Under the pieces are notes generated by a model. That model was not told the origin of the DNA and searched no databases. It saw only the letters and a program-made list of their open reading frames with translations. From Natronomonas aquatica (GTDB lineage: Archaea > Halobacteriota > Halobacteria > Halobacteriales > Haloarculaceae), in contig NZ_JAHLKM010000006.1 in NCBI RefSeq assembly GCF_024449025.1, forward strand, positions 62,001-126,000: DNA of 64,000 nucleotides, in the 5' to 3' direction. Made by a program: the position numbers and the translations under genes. This document shows, piece after piece, positions 18,594-27,397 of the stretch (position 1 is the first letter of the stretch; every line of letters starts with the position of its first letter).

Positions 18594-19453
18594 GCAAGTC
18601 GGAACGCAAGCTGATGGACACGACCGGCCGGTTCACGCAAGTCGTCCGCGACGGCCGGAAGCTCAACGACATCGACTGGACCGACGGCCGAATTCTGCTT
18701 TCGAACCGACGGCTCGTCCTCGCCGGCACCGAAGGCAAGCGGACGCTGCAGCTCTCGAAGATCGACCGCATCGAGGGACGATACGACGTCAACCGGACCA
18801 TCGCACAGGTCACCGACTACGTGAGCGTCCGGATCGGCAAGGACGTCTATCTCGTCTCGACCGGCGAATCCGAGAGCTTCGAACGGATGTTGCACAAGAC
18901 GATCCTCGACGGCGAGATCGTTCTCGTCAAACACCCCGCCATCGAGGGCGGCGTCGTCCAGGACGTCAACTGGCGGAAGGCCCGCGTGAAGATCGACGAG
19001 GACGCGGTCAACCTCGCCGTCGAGGACGGATCCTTCGTCCAGATCGAAATCGACGACGTCGGGACAATCGAACAGAACGAACGGACGGTAAAATCGGAGG
19101 ACAGGCCGGTCTTGGAGGCCGAACACACCGTCGAGGGGACGAGCGTCGAGACGTACCTCTCAGGGAACGGCAAACACTGCTCGGTGTTGAGTTCCGTCCT
19201 CGAGCGGGGTGCCGAACAGAACGCCTCGTCGATCGACCTGAGCAAGGACGAAACGGAGGTGCTGATGGCGCTGTACTCGGGCGTCTCCTCGTTCGAGGTC
19301 CCGGAGTTTCTCGATATGGATCCCGACGACGTCGAGGAGATCTACGAGCGGCTCATCGAACTCGACGTCCTCCAGGAGGTTCGGATCAGACGGGAGGTCG
19401 CTTTGAAACCCCGCGGACGGAACATCGCCAGTGAGTCGATGAACAGCCAGTAG
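18590..19453 (+). CDS. cheF: Archaeal taxis protein CheF (DUF439)
   Basis: CheF is the archaea-specific adaptor that connects phosphorylated CheY to the archaellum motor proteins and sets rotational direction. The 287 residues start MSKSERKLMDTTGRFTQV, carry the beta-rich DUF439 body (about 1-190), and end in a helical, winged-helix-like part (about 205-275) with DETEVLMALYSGVSS. It is the last gene of the operon and meets the next gene convergently after 18 bases. Its presence predicts archaella, although no archaellin genes are in the window. Confidence 0.9.
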   Translation: MSKSERKLMDTTGRFTQVVRDGRKLNDIDWTDGRILLSNRRLVLAGTEGKRTLQLSKIDRIEGRYDVNRTIAQVTDYVSVRIGKDVYLVSTGESESFERMLHKTILDGEIVLVKHPAIEGGVVQDVNWRKARVKIDEDAVNLAVEDGSFVQIEIDDVGTIEQNERTVKSEDRPVLEAEHTVEGTSVETYLSGNGKHCSVLSSVLERGAEQNASSIDLSKDETEVLMALYSGVSSFEVPEFLDMDPDDVEEIYERLIELDVLQEVRIRREVALKPRGRNIASESMNSQ

Positions 19454-19471
19454 CGGTAGCAGCGTCGGGTT

Positions 19472-20467
19472 TCAGTCGTCTGTTTCGGCCCGGGCAGATT
19501 CGGCACGGGGGATCGTCACGTCCGGGAGCGCGTTTTCGATCTGTTCTCGCTGTTCCTCGAACTCACCGGGGAGTACGAGCCGTCCGCCGAGGTCCTCGGG
19601 CGGTTCGTCGCTGGCGTAGCCGGGGCCGTTCGTGGCGAGTTCGAAGAGAACGCCTGCGAACTCCCGGAAGTAGACCGACCGGAACCAGTGGCGGTCGATC
19701 TGTTCGGTCGGACGAAGCCCCATCGACCGGACGGCTTCGCGCATGGCGTCCTGATCGGCGTCGGTCGGCGTCCGAAACGCGACGTGATGGACCGTCCCCG
19801 ATCCCTGCCGGCCCGCCTCGACCGCCGGGAGGACGTCGACGTATTTACCGACGGGTCCGCCGGCGGCGAACCGTGTCCGCTCCTCGCCGGGGACGTCCTC
19901 GGCTACCCCCTCGGTTCCGTGTTCCTCGAACCCCATCGTCCCCAGCAGATCCTCGGTGGGACCCGGATCACCGAGCCAGAGGGTAACCGAGTGGAACCCG
20001 CGGATCGCTGCCGTCTCGGGGACGAAAGCCGTCCACGGAACCGTCGGATCGTCCTCGGGGAGCTCGACCTCGACCAACTCGACGGGGAGCCCGCCGGGAT
20101 CTTCGAAGGGGAGGACGGTCTCTCCGAACCGTTCGATACGCTCGCCGTATTCGACCCCGTACCGGTCGAACCGCTCCTCCCAGTACCCGAGGCTCCCTTC
20201 GGGGACGCGGAAGGCGGTACGGGCGACCTGCCCGGAGCCGACGCTCCCGCGGGAGAGATCCTCCCACGGGAAGAAGGTCATGCTCGTCCCAGGCGTACCC
20301 TCGGCGTCGCCGAAGAAGAAGTGGTAGGTCCCGGGGTCGTCCTGGTTGATCGATCGCTTGACGAGTCGGAGCCCGAGCGTCTCGATCCAGAACTCGAGGT
20401 TGCCCTGGGGGTCGTTCGTGACACAGGTGACGTGGTGGATGCCGGGCGTCGGCGGTGGCGTCGTCAT
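19472..20467 (-). CDS. VOC-fold ring-cleaving dioxygenase-like protein
   Basis: A 331-residue two-module VOC protein of the MhqO/ring-cleaving dioxygenase type, extradiol enzymes that use Fe or Mn to open hydroquinone or catechol rings. The first module has GIHHVTCVTNDPQGNLEF with a metal His; the second has GFHSVTLWLGDPGPTEDLL and GTVHHVAFRTPTDADQ. The C-terminal FREFAGVLFELATNGPGY supplies the conserved glutamate. I chose the ATG at 20467; an adjacent GTG at 20470 would add one residue. The substrate cannot be read from the sequence. The gene is divergent from a small orphan gene. Confidence 0.87.
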   Translation of the reverse strand: MTTPPPTPGIHHVTCVTNDPQGNLEFWIETLGLRLVKRSINQDDPGTYHFFFGDAEGTPGTSMTFFPWEDLSRGSVGSGQVARTAFRVPEGSLGYWEERFDRYGVEYGERIERFGETVLPFEDPGGLPVELVEVELPEDDPTVPWTAFVPETAAIRGFHSVTLWLGDPGPTEDLLGTMGFEEHGTEGVAEDVPGEERTRFAAGGPVGKYVDVLPAVEAGRQGSGTVHHVAFRTPTDADQDAMREAVRSMGLRPTEQIDRHWFRSVYFREFAGVLFELATNGPGYASDEPPEDLGGRLVLPGEFEEQREQIENALPDVTIPRAESARAETDD

Positions 20468-20560
20468 CACCCCTCGGTACGGGCTCTGGAACCTTGAACG
20501 TGCGCTGACACGGATGTTACCGGCTATCCTCGCCTCGCCGCGGTTCGGGCGACAAACAGG

Positions 20561-20570
20561 TATATTTTTA
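20561..20570 (+). promoter_or_regulatory. TATA box of the orphan gene at 20595
   Basis: TATATTTTTA lies in a short AT-rich island, centred about 29 bases before the ATG at 20595. It is one of the strongest TATA-like elements in the window, and the mRNA is probably leaderless. Confidence 0.55.
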
Positions 20571-20594
20571 ATTACTGATGCTAGTTACAACGGT

Positions 20595-20918
20595 ATGGCT
20601 GTCCATGGCACTCGAGACGCCGGCGCGGGCCTCGCTACTCTCCCGGAGGTCGTGCCGTTCGAGATCCCGCATCTGTCCCGGCTGAGCTGGGAACTCGGCT
20701 CCCGTGTGATCGAGGGTACGGAGTCGGTACACGCCGGCGAGTGGCGTCACGCGAGGGGACGGTGGCGACTGTCCGTCTTCGAGGTAACCGACAACACCGT
20801 CCTCATCCGTGTCCGCACCTCGGTCGGCAGGGAGCGCTTCTACGACGCGATGCAGTCCGAACTGGAGTCGGCGCTGCCGGCGATCGAGGCGTCGGCCTCG
20901 TGGCGTCGGATCGAGTGA
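20595..20918 (+). CDS. Hypothetical protein (107 aa)
   Basis: I do not recognise this small soluble protein. It begins MAVHGTRDAGAGLATLPEV and has an alpha/beta pattern with RWRLSVFEVTDNTVLIRVR and FYDAMQSELESALPAIE, without cysteines or an obvious catalytic motif. The start was fixed by the strong TATA box 25-34 bases upstream. It stands alone between a divergent VOC gene and the convergent ahbAB gene. Codon use is normal for the region. Confidence 0.7.
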   Translation: MAVHGTRDAGAGLATLPEVVPFEIPHLSRLSWELGSRVIEGTESVHAGEWRHARGRWRLSVFEVTDNTVLIRVRTSVGRERFYDAMQSELESALPAIEASASWRRIE

Positions 20919-20927
20919 CCGAGGGTA

Positions 20928-21986
20928 CTACTCTCCGCCCTCGACGATCGCCTCGTAGCGCGCGCCGGTCTGTTTCAGCGTCTCCGTCGAGTAGAGCCGC
21001 TCGTGGTCGACAGGCAGATACTCCGTGGCCAGTTCGTCGATCTTCGTATCGACTGCCGCCGGATCGCGGCCGTGGATCATGGTAAAGAGGTTGTAGGGCC
21101 ACCCTTGTTCGCGCCGGCGGGGGCGGTGATAACACAGCGTCACGTAGGGGAGTTCTCCGACCGTCTCCCCGTAGTCGTCGAGGTCGCCGTCGGGGACGTC
21201 CCAGACGACCATGCAGTTCGAATCGAACCCGGTCACGACGTGGTTGACGATACAGCCGATCCGCTTGATACAGCCGTCCTCGACCAGTTCTTCGATCGCA
21301 GCCAGCACGTCCGAGACGGGTGCGTCGACCGCCGAAGCGATCTCCCGGTACGGCGTCTCCGAGAGCGGGAAGCCGTCCTGGATCTCGAGGATCAGCCGCC
21401 GATCGAGCGCCGAGAGGTCGGCGGCGGCCGTCTCGGAGATCCGGGTGGCGTCGACGTCCGTCGAGGCGACGGATTCGCGGGCGAACCGGTCGCCGTTGAC
21501 GACCGGGAACTCGAGGTCGATGTAATAATCGGTCACCATCGGCAACTTCAGCACGGAACAGCCGGTCTCGGATTCGATTTCGGCGAGGATCTCCTTCCGT
21601 TTTTCCAGCGAGGCCGCCGTGACGACGAACCACATGTTCCACTCATGATCGCGGCGGTAGTTGTGGTTCACCTGGCGGTGGGCGTTGACCGTCTCGGCGA
21701 TCTCCGCAAAGCGGTCTTCGGGGGCTCGAACGGCGGCAAGCGTCGAGGAGCCGATGACAGGGGGATTCAGAACCGCGCCGAACCGCCGGAAGATACCGGA
21801 CTCATAGAGCCGCTCGACGCGACGCAAGGCCTCGTTCTCGTCGGTCCCGAGTTCCGCCCCGACCCGCCGGAACGGACGCTCGACGACCGGAAACCCCGAC
21901 TGGAAGCCGTCGATGAGCGCCGCGTCGACCCCGTCGAGGTCGGCGCGCCAGTCACCATCATCGCCCTCGGAGGCTGGCTTACTCAT
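20928..21986 (-). CDS. ahbAB: Siroheme decarboxylase, AhbA/AhbB-type fusion
   Basis: A 352-residue protein made of two consecutive Lrp/AsnC-like halves (about 15-175 and 190-350). Each half has a winged helix followed by an effector-like domain. It matches the AhbA/AhbB (NirDLGH) siroheme decarboxylases of alternative heme synthesis: first half FRRFGAVLNPPVIG and HNYRRDHEWNMWFVV, second half IKRIGCIVNHVVTGF and CYHRPRRREQGWPYNLF. The reaction is removal of two acetate carboxyls of siroheme to give didecarboxysiroheme. In many archaea the two halves are separate genes. A purely regulatory Lrp role is less likely given the NYRRDHEWN motif. Confidence 0.85.
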   Translation of the reverse strand: MSKPASEGDDGDWRADLDGVDAALIDGFQSGFPVVERPFRRVGAELGTDENEALRRVERLYESGIFRRFGAVLNPPVIGSSTLAAVRAPEDRFAEIAETVNAHRQVNHNYRRDHEWNMWFVVTAASLEKRKEILAEIESETGCSVLKLPMVTDYYIDLEFPVVNGDRFARESVASTDVDATRISETAAADLSALDRRLILEIQDGFPLSETPYREIASAVDAPVSDVLAAIEELVEDGCIKRIGCIVNHVVTGFDSNCMVVWDVPDGDLDDYGETVGELPYVTLCYHRPRRREQGWPYNLFTMIHGRDPAAVDTKIDELATEYLPVDHERLYSTETLKQTGARYEAIVEGGE

Positions 21987-22111
21987 TACCCCACCTAGGG
22001 ACGCGGGGGTTTAGGGTTCATCGGTTCCGTCGATCCGGGCGGCGAATCGGTGGCTAGCCGTTCGGGTGCCGAATCAGGGACGTTTTTGTTTCGGGCGTCC
22101 GAAAGTCGTGT

Positions 22112-23176
22112 ATGGCACAAGCGACGGAACGGTACGGGGAGTGGCCGCTGAAGCGGCTGATGACCGAGGTCGTCGGCTCGGGGCACAAATCCGCCGACGA
22201 CATGACCCGCGAACAGGCCGAGGAGGCGTTCCGCCGGATCCTCGGCGGCGAGCCGGACCCGACGACACTCGGGGCTTTCTGGCTCGCGAACCGCTGGAAG
22301 CGCAACACGCCCGAGGAACTGGCCGCCTACGTCGACGTGATGGCCGAGGGTGTCGAGACCGCCGAGCCGGACTGCGATCCGGTCGACTGCGGCGCGAACT
22401 ACGACGGGAAGGGCCGGAGCGCGCTCTTGGGGGTCGCCGCCGGCCTCGTGGCAGCGGCGGCCGGCACGCCGGTCGTCGCCCATTCGGGCGATCGGGTCCC
22501 GACACAGAAACAGGACGCATACAAACACGTCCTCGACGAACTCGGGGTCAGGACCGACCTCTCGCCGTCGGAGTCGGCCACCATGACCGACGAAGTCGGG
22601 TTCGGTTTCTATTATCAGCCGAACTTCGCCCCCGAGATAGTCGCTCTCACCGACCGACGCGATCAGATGGGCGTCCGGACGTTCGTCAACACCATCGAGA
22701 CCCTTGCGAACCCGGCGGGGGCGTCCGTCCACCTGGGTTCGTTCTATCATCTCCCGTACGCCAAGCGGATCATCGATACGTTCCGGGCCGCCGAAACCGC
22801 CGCCGTCAGTCGTGCCGTCATGTTTCAGGGACTGGAGGGGTACGACGACGTCCGTCCGGGATCGACGAAGGTCGCCGTCTGGAACGAAGGAAAAGAGATC
22901 GACGACTTCGACGTCGAAACCCCGGAGTACGGGATGGACTTCGAAAGCGAGGATCTCGGTGTCTCCGACGTCGCCGCCGATTCCGCGGCGATCACCGAGG
23001 CCGTCCTCGAGGGCGACCGAACCGACCGCTTTGCCGACGCCGTCGCAGTCAACGCGGCACTGCGGATCTACGCTGCCGACGACACGGAGGATCTCGATTC
23101 GGGGCTGGAAGCCGCCCGCGACGCGATCGAATCGGGGGCGGCGGCCGAACGGCTCGAGGCGCTCCGGGCGTTCTGA
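22112..23176 (+). CDS. Anthranilate phosphoribosyltransferase-like protein (TrpD2 type)
   Basis: A 354-residue protein with the TrpD/nucleoside-phosphorylase fold: a helical N-domain with GEPDPTTLGAFWLANRWKRNTPEEL and an alpha/beta body. The PRPP signature GTGGD of true TrpD is replaced by DCGANYDGKGRSALLG, and KHGN by AHSGDRVPTQK. It is therefore closer to the TrpD2/YbiB group, some of which bind nucleic acids rather than make tryptophan. No trp genes are nearby. A TTTTTG element about 30 bases upstream supports the ATG at 22112. The biochemical role is unassigned. Confidence 0.72.
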   Translation: MAQATERYGEWPLKRLMTEVVGSGHKSADDMTREQAEEAFRRILGGEPDPTTLGAFWLANRWKRNTPEELAAYVDVMAEGVETAEPDCDPVDCGANYDGKGRSALLGVAAGLVAAAAGTPVVAHSGDRVPTQKQDAYKHVLDELGVRTDLSPSESATMTDEVGFGFYYQPNFAPEIVALTDRRDQMGVRTFVNTIETLANPAGASVHLGSFYHLPYAKRIIDTFRAAETAAVSRAVMFQGLEGYDDVRPGSTKVAVWNEGKEIDDFDVETPEYGMDFESEDLGVSDVAADSAAITEAVLEGDRTDRFADAVAVNAALRIYAADDTEDLDSGLEAARDAIESGAAAERLEALRAF

Positions 23177-23185
23177 GGCGGTCGG

Positions 23186-23479
23186 CTACCGGACCCGAAG
23201 CGAGAGGGCGATGATCGAGAGCCCGAGCAAAACGAACAGGCTCTCTACGAGTATCCCGACGCCGAGGGGGACGTTCAGCAGCTCGAAGGTGACGCCGGCG
23301 AGTAGGACACCGATAACGATAAACGCGAACCCGACTGCGAGAAAGCCCAGCGCCCGGTCGTAGGTGCGTCGGTACGCACTGAGAGCCAGATACGTCACGA
23401 TGCCTCCGATGACGAGGATGAGCGTCTTGACGACTGCGATCGCAAGCTGGACTTCCTGAACGACACTCGTTTGTATCAT
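23186..23479 (-). CDS. Small membrane protein paired with a winged-helix regulator (DUF7521-like)
   Basis: A 97-residue protein with three hydrophobic segments (about 12-34, 45-65 and 70-92) and short polar ends. It starts MIQTSVVQEVQLAIAVVKTL two bases after the stop of the upstream regulator gene, so the pair is co-transcribed. Haloarchaea carry many such pairs of HTH protein and small three-helix membrane protein (DUF7521-type), of unknown role. An upstream in-frame ATG at 23509 lies inside the regulator gene and was not chosen. Confidence 0.75.
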   Translation of the reverse strand: MIQTSVVQEVQLAIAVVKTLILVIGGIVTYLALSAYRRTYDRALGFLAVGFAFIVIGVLLAGVTFELLNVPLGVGILVESLFVLLGLSIIALSLRVR

Positions 23480-23481
23480 GG

Positions 23482-23868
23482 TTAGATCTCCTTTCGTACC
23501 TCGGACCACATCTCCGCGAGCCGTTCGTCGGCCCGCTTTGTGGGTCGTTCGATTTCGATTTCGATATCGATCCGGTTGTCGCCCCCGTCGTGTGTAATGA
23601 TTATCTCTTCGAAATCGATCTCGTATCGGGTTGCGTGGCTCCCGTCCTCGCGGATCTCCGTGCCCTCCCGGACGATCGTTGCCTCCGAGAGCCGATCGAG
23701 TTTCCGGTACAGCGTCGAACGAGGGATCTCACACTGATCGAGGAGTTCCCGTGCGGTCAACGGCTCGGTCAGCCTCGAGAGGATGGCGCGGCAGTCCTCG
23801 TCGTGAAGCGCCTCCAGCACCGCCTCGGTGTCGGGAGCGTCGTCCTCGACCAGCGGATCCCGGGCCAT
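23482..23868 (-). CDS. Winged-helix transcriptional regulator
   Basis: A 128-residue DNA-binding protein. Residues about 14-75 form an ArsR-like winged helix: VLEALHDEDCRAILSRL, ARELLDQCEIPRSTLYRKLDRL (recognition helix) and the wing IVREGTEIREDG. The C-terminal half is a beta-hairpin rich in charged residues (IDIEIEIERPTKRADERL). A TTTTATGT box centred near 23895 is 27 bases upstream, fitting a leaderless start. It forms a two-gene operon with the small membrane protein and may regulate itself. The signal is unknown. Confidence 0.82.
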   Translation of the reverse strand: MARDPLVEDDAPDTEAVLEALHDEDCRAILSRLTEPLTARELLDQCEIPRSTLYRKLDRLSEATIVREGTEIREDGSHATRYEIDFEEIIITHDGGDNRIDIEIEIERPTKRADERLAEMWSEVRKEI

Positions 23869-24059
23869 TCGGCGGATCTTTCGGCCGGTGACATAAAAGA
23901 CGGTCGTGTTTCGATCGATAGTGGACGCGGTCGGTCCCTCCTCGAAGCTTACTCGAAAAGTCGATCGAAGACGATGCGCTCCTGCTGGCTGTGAACCGCC
24001 CCGGGGTCAAGCCCCGAGGCACCCGGCCTGCCCCGCCTGTAGAGACGTATACCGGCACA

Positions 24060-26054
24060 TCAGAGCCATTCGTCGGGTTTCGTGTCGTAATCGAGGTCCG
24101 TTGCCGCGATGTCCGCGACCGACTCGTCGGGGAGGTCTTCTCTCTCGAAGGACTCGCCGTCGAAGCGGATCAGCGTTCCTTGCTCGGTCGGTTCCGGTTC
24201 CCTGTCGCGTCGGCGTGCGACCTCGATGTCGTGTTCGTCGAACTCCTTTCGGATCGTCTTCAGCGCGACGGGACGGCCCCACAGTTCGAAGACGCGCTCC
24301 AGCGTCTGTTTGGCTTCCCGGAAATCGAGCTCGACGCCGTTGTATTGGTGGATCAAAAGCAGCTCGTTGCGGTTCCGGAAGTTGCCGTCTTCGACGGCGA
24401 TCGTCGGCTTCCCGAAGTTCGTGAACTGCAGCATGAGCTTCTTTTTGACGTCCGCCGCGTCGGTCGAGGTAACCCGGAAATCGTCCGTCGTGTGGGTGTA
24501 CTCGTAGGTGAAATAGTCGTTGTCCTCGACGAACTCGTCGGTGAGGAAGGCATCGAGGAACGTCACGTCGTTGTGGCTCTCGCGGACCTCGAACATACGG
24601 TCCCAGCCGGCCGTCCGATCGACGTCCGCGACCGCGGCCTCGATCGAGCCGTAGCGGTCGGTCTCGAAAAGGTACCTGGCGGTCCGTTCGAGTTCGTTCT
24701 GGGAGACGGATCCGAGGAACCCCCGATGTTCGCGCTTGACGAGCGAGTAGTGTCGCTCTGCCAGTCCCTGGTAGGTCAGGAGCTTCCAGGGGTACGTTTC
24801 GACCGTCTCGTGATCTAGCTCCCCGTCACGAACCCCTGAGAGAATTTCTCTGTCGATCCGGGGATCTTCGGGGTCGAGCTCTTCCAGATGGCCGACGGGG
24901 TCGTCGACGACCGGATCCGGCTCCAGTTCCTCCAGCACCGCATCGAGATCGACGGTATCGTTGAAGTTCCGCCAGGTCACCCCCTCGACACGGAGCAGGT
25001 GTTCGATGACCGCCCGGCGGTTGCGGCGGTTCTCGACGTACTGCCACAGCTCGAAGCCGAGTTTGTAGGGGTTCAATCCCGGCGAGCCGAGCACCTGCGC
25101 CATGTGGTCGGCATAGGAGACGAACTCGTCTTCGGTAGCGAAGTTCTCGTCGGCCATCATCTTCGACTCCCAGTATGCCGCCCACCCCTCGTTCATTACT
25201 TTCGTCATCTTCTGGGGGGCGAAGTAGTACGCCTCCTTGCGGAGCAACTCGAGGGTTTCGCGTTGCCACTCCTCGTACTCGACGGCCTTGCCCGAGTCCC
25301 CGTCGTAGGCCTTCCCGTGGGTCGTCAGGAACGCCAGAAGATCCCGCTCCGGGCTTTCCGGGAACGTCGGTCCGTCCTCGTCTTCGCTGATCTGCTCGAG
25401 CCATTCGTCGTCGAACACCTCGCGTTTGACCTCCGAGGAGAGATCGAGTTCCTCGAGTTGCTCGTCGATGTCCTCGCCGGTCGGGGAATCTTCTTCCCAC
25501 TCTCCGGACGTCGAGAACGGCCTGTGTTGGTCGATGTTGTCCTCCAGACAGAGGACGTGGTCGATCCACTCCTCGATTTCCTCCCGGTCGATCTCCGGGT
25601 CCGCCATGTATTCGGCGACCGTCTCGGCGTGCCGTTCGAGCATAGCCGCCGCCTCGGGGTCGGTCCCGAACATCCGGAACCACTCGTTGTTCCTGAAGAA
25701 GTCGGCGTGAGCTTCGACGTGGGTGATGACCGCCTTCTGGTCGGCGAGATCGTTCGATTCCTGCAGGAAGGCGTTCGACGGGTCGTCGTTGTTGACGATC
25801 TCGAAGGCCTTCCCGCCGAGGAACTGCCGCTGTTTCCGCTGGCGGTCGTACTGCATTCCCCACCGCCAGTGGGGATACCGGCGCTGGAAGCCCCCGTAGG
25901 CGATGAGTTCGTTCATTTCGTCGTAATCGACGATCCAGTAGTTCACCGGAAACGGGTCGAGCCCCAACTTCCGTGCCAGCCGGTTCGCTTCCCGGGTCGG
26001 TTCCTCGAGGCTGTCGGCGATACGCTGTTTGTGGATCCGATCGTCCATGCTCAT
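24060..26054 (-). CDS. SpoVR/YcgB family protein
   Basis: A 664-residue SpoVR-family protein, the normal family length, with N-terminal [33 protein letters not shown] and C-terminal [18 protein letters not shown]. SpoVR was named for Bacillus spore cortex, but haloarchaea do not sporulate. In enterobacteria its homologue YcgB is co-expressed with YeaGH in stress and starvation. Its biochemistry is unknown. It is the last gene of the prkA operon and overlaps the DUF444 gene by ATGA at 26051-26054, so translation is probably coupled. Confidence 0.92.
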   Translation of the reverse strand: MSMDDRIHKQRIADSLEEPTREANRLARKLGLDPFPVNYWIVDYDEMNELIAYGGFQRRYPHWRWGMQYDRQRKQRQFLGGKAFEIVNNDDPSNAFLQESNDLADQKAVITHVEAHADFFRNNEWFRMFGTDPEAAAMLERHAETVAEYMADPEIDREEIEEWIDHVLCLEDNIDQHRPFSTSGEWEEDSPTGEDIDEQLEELDLSSEVKREVFDDEWLEQISEDEDGPTFPESPERDLLAFLTTHGKAYDGDSGKAVEYEEWQRETLELLRKEAYYFAPQKMTKVMNEGWAAYWESKMMADENFATEDEFVSYADHMAQVLGSPGLNPYKLGFELWQYVENRRNRRAVIEHLLRVEGVTWRNFNDTVDLDAVLEELEPDPVVDDPVGHLEELDPEDPRIDREILSGVRDGELDHETVETYPWKLLTYQGLAERHYSLVKREHRGFLGSVSQNELERTARYLFETDRYGSIEAAVADVDRTAGWDRMFEVRESHNDVTFLDAFLTDEFVEDNDYFTYEYTHTTDDFRVTSTDAADVKKKLMLQFTNFGKPTIAVEDGNFRNRNELLLIHQYNGVELDFREAKQTLERVFELWGRPVALKTIRKEFDEHDIEVARRRDREPEPTEQGTLIRFDGESFEREDLPDESVADIAATDLDYDTKPDEWL

Positions 26055-27382
26055 GTGTCGTCGTCCTCCGTGCTGAGGACCGTATAGATCGCATCGACCA
26101 CGTCGTCGGCCCCCTGGACGTAGGCCACGGCGACGTTCGAGTCGTCGCCGAAGTGCCGTTCGAGTTCTTCGGCGTGGGTCGCGTTGATCGCGTTACCCGA
26201 CGGTTGCGTCTCCACGTAGGCGTGGAGGTTCGCGTCGATCCCCTCCATCAGCGGGATCACCCGCTGTTCGGTGTCGTTCGAGGAGTTCTCCGAGTCCCCC
26301 GCCGCGAAGACGTAGCGGTTCCACTCGCTCCAGGGGTACTCCTCGTCCAAGATCTCCGCCGCCAGTTCGTAGGCGCTCGATATCCGCGTTCCGCCGCCGC
26401 TCCGGATACCGAAAAAGTCCCCGCGGTCGACCTCCCAGGCGTCGGCGTCGTGGGCGATATAGACGAACTCGGCGTTGTCGTACTTGCCGGTCAGATACCA
26501 ATCCAGCGGCGTGAACGTTCGCTCGACGAGTTCGCGTTTCGACTCCCGCATCGATCCCGAGACGTCGCGGATGTTGACGACGACGACGTTCTTTTCGCGT
26601 TCCTCGACGATCTCCGGGTAGCGGTACCGCTCGTCGGATCGCCTGAACGGGATCTCTTCGATCCCCTCCCGGCGGATCCGGGCGGCCGTCGCTTCTCGGT
26701 CGACGTTGGCTTCCATCTCCTCGATCGAAACCCACCGCGAGCGCTCTCCGTCGGGGATCGAGCCGTCGGCGTCGTCGATCCAGGCCCGCGACACCGGGAT
26801 GTGCTCCCCGCGGGCCCACTCGAAGACGGCTTCCGGCCCCCACCCCTCGACGCGGAGGGCTTCTTTTATATACTCCTCGTCGAAGTCCATCGCCAGTTTC
26901 CGTTTTAGACCCTCCTTGAACAGCCGCTCGAAATCGAGCGTGCTCGCCGGGCCGCTTCGGGTGATGTCGGTGAAATCGCCCTCGGTCTCCTCGATCACTT
27001 CCTTGCCTTTCGGATCGAGGTCGAGTCCGAGTTCCTCGTCGAGTTCGCGGGCGAACTCCTCGGGATCCATCTCGTAGTACTCGTGGTCGGCGCCTTCCTC
27101 GCCCGGCTCGTCGCCGTCATCGCCGTCGTCGCCGTCGCCGGCCGCCTCTTCGGGTTCGCCGACAGGATCACCGACGTCCGGTGTTCCGCCGTCACCCTGG
27201 CCGACGCCGCCTATGTCACGGGGATCGTAGACGAACTCCGGAGGGTCGACGATCTTGATCGGGACCTTCACCTCGTCGGGGCGAGAGTCGCCCAGATCGC
27301 CGTACTGGATGAACTCGGTGAGGTCCTGTCGTCGTTTCTCGCCCACCTCGCGGTACCGCTCGAGGTCGTCTTCAAGCCCCAC
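26051..27382 (-). CDS. DUF444/YeaH family von Willebrand A-like protein
   Basis: A 443-residue DUF444 protein. The acidic N-terminus (about 65-110, Gly/Asp/Glu rich) is followed by a helical region and a vWA-like domain. The MIDAS motif DVSGS is at 273-277 in [15 protein letters not shown], and [12 protein letters not shown] and [10 protein letters not shown] are further conserved parts. In bacteria YeaH is partnered with the kinase YeaG (PrkA). It lies 15 bases after the second prkA gene and overlaps spoVR, inside one leftward operon. It may be a substrate or adaptor of the kinases. Confidence 0.92.
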   Translation of the reverse strand: MGLEDDLERYREVGEKRRQDLTEFIQYGDLGDSRPDEVKVPIKIVDPPEFVYDPRDIGGVGQGDGGTPDVGDPVGEPEEAAGDGDDGDDGDEPGEEGADHEYYEMDPEEFARELDEELGLDLDPKGKEVIEETEGDFTDITRSGPASTLDFERLFKEGLKRKLAMDFDEEYIKEALRVEGWGPEAVFEWARGEHIPVSRAWIDDADGSIPDGERSRWVSIEEMEANVDREATAARIRREGIEEIPFRRSDERYRYPEIVEEREKNVVVVNIRDVSGSMRESKRELVERTFTPLDWYLTGKYDNAEFVYIAHDADAWEVDRGDFFGIRSGGGTRISSAYELAAEILDEEYPWSEWNRYVFAAGDSENSSNDTEQRVIPLMEGIDANLHAYVETQPSGNAINATHAEELERHFGDDSNVAVAYVQGADDVVDAIYTVLSTEDDDT

Positions 27383-27397
27383 TGGCGGTCACCTCCT

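Noticed and set aside
13542-19126. Very long minus-strand open frames opposite cheA, cheR, the HEAT gene and cheF
   Set aside because: They are mirror frames of GC-rich genes with biased codons. Their predicted proteins show no domains, and the plus-strand genes are fully recognisable.
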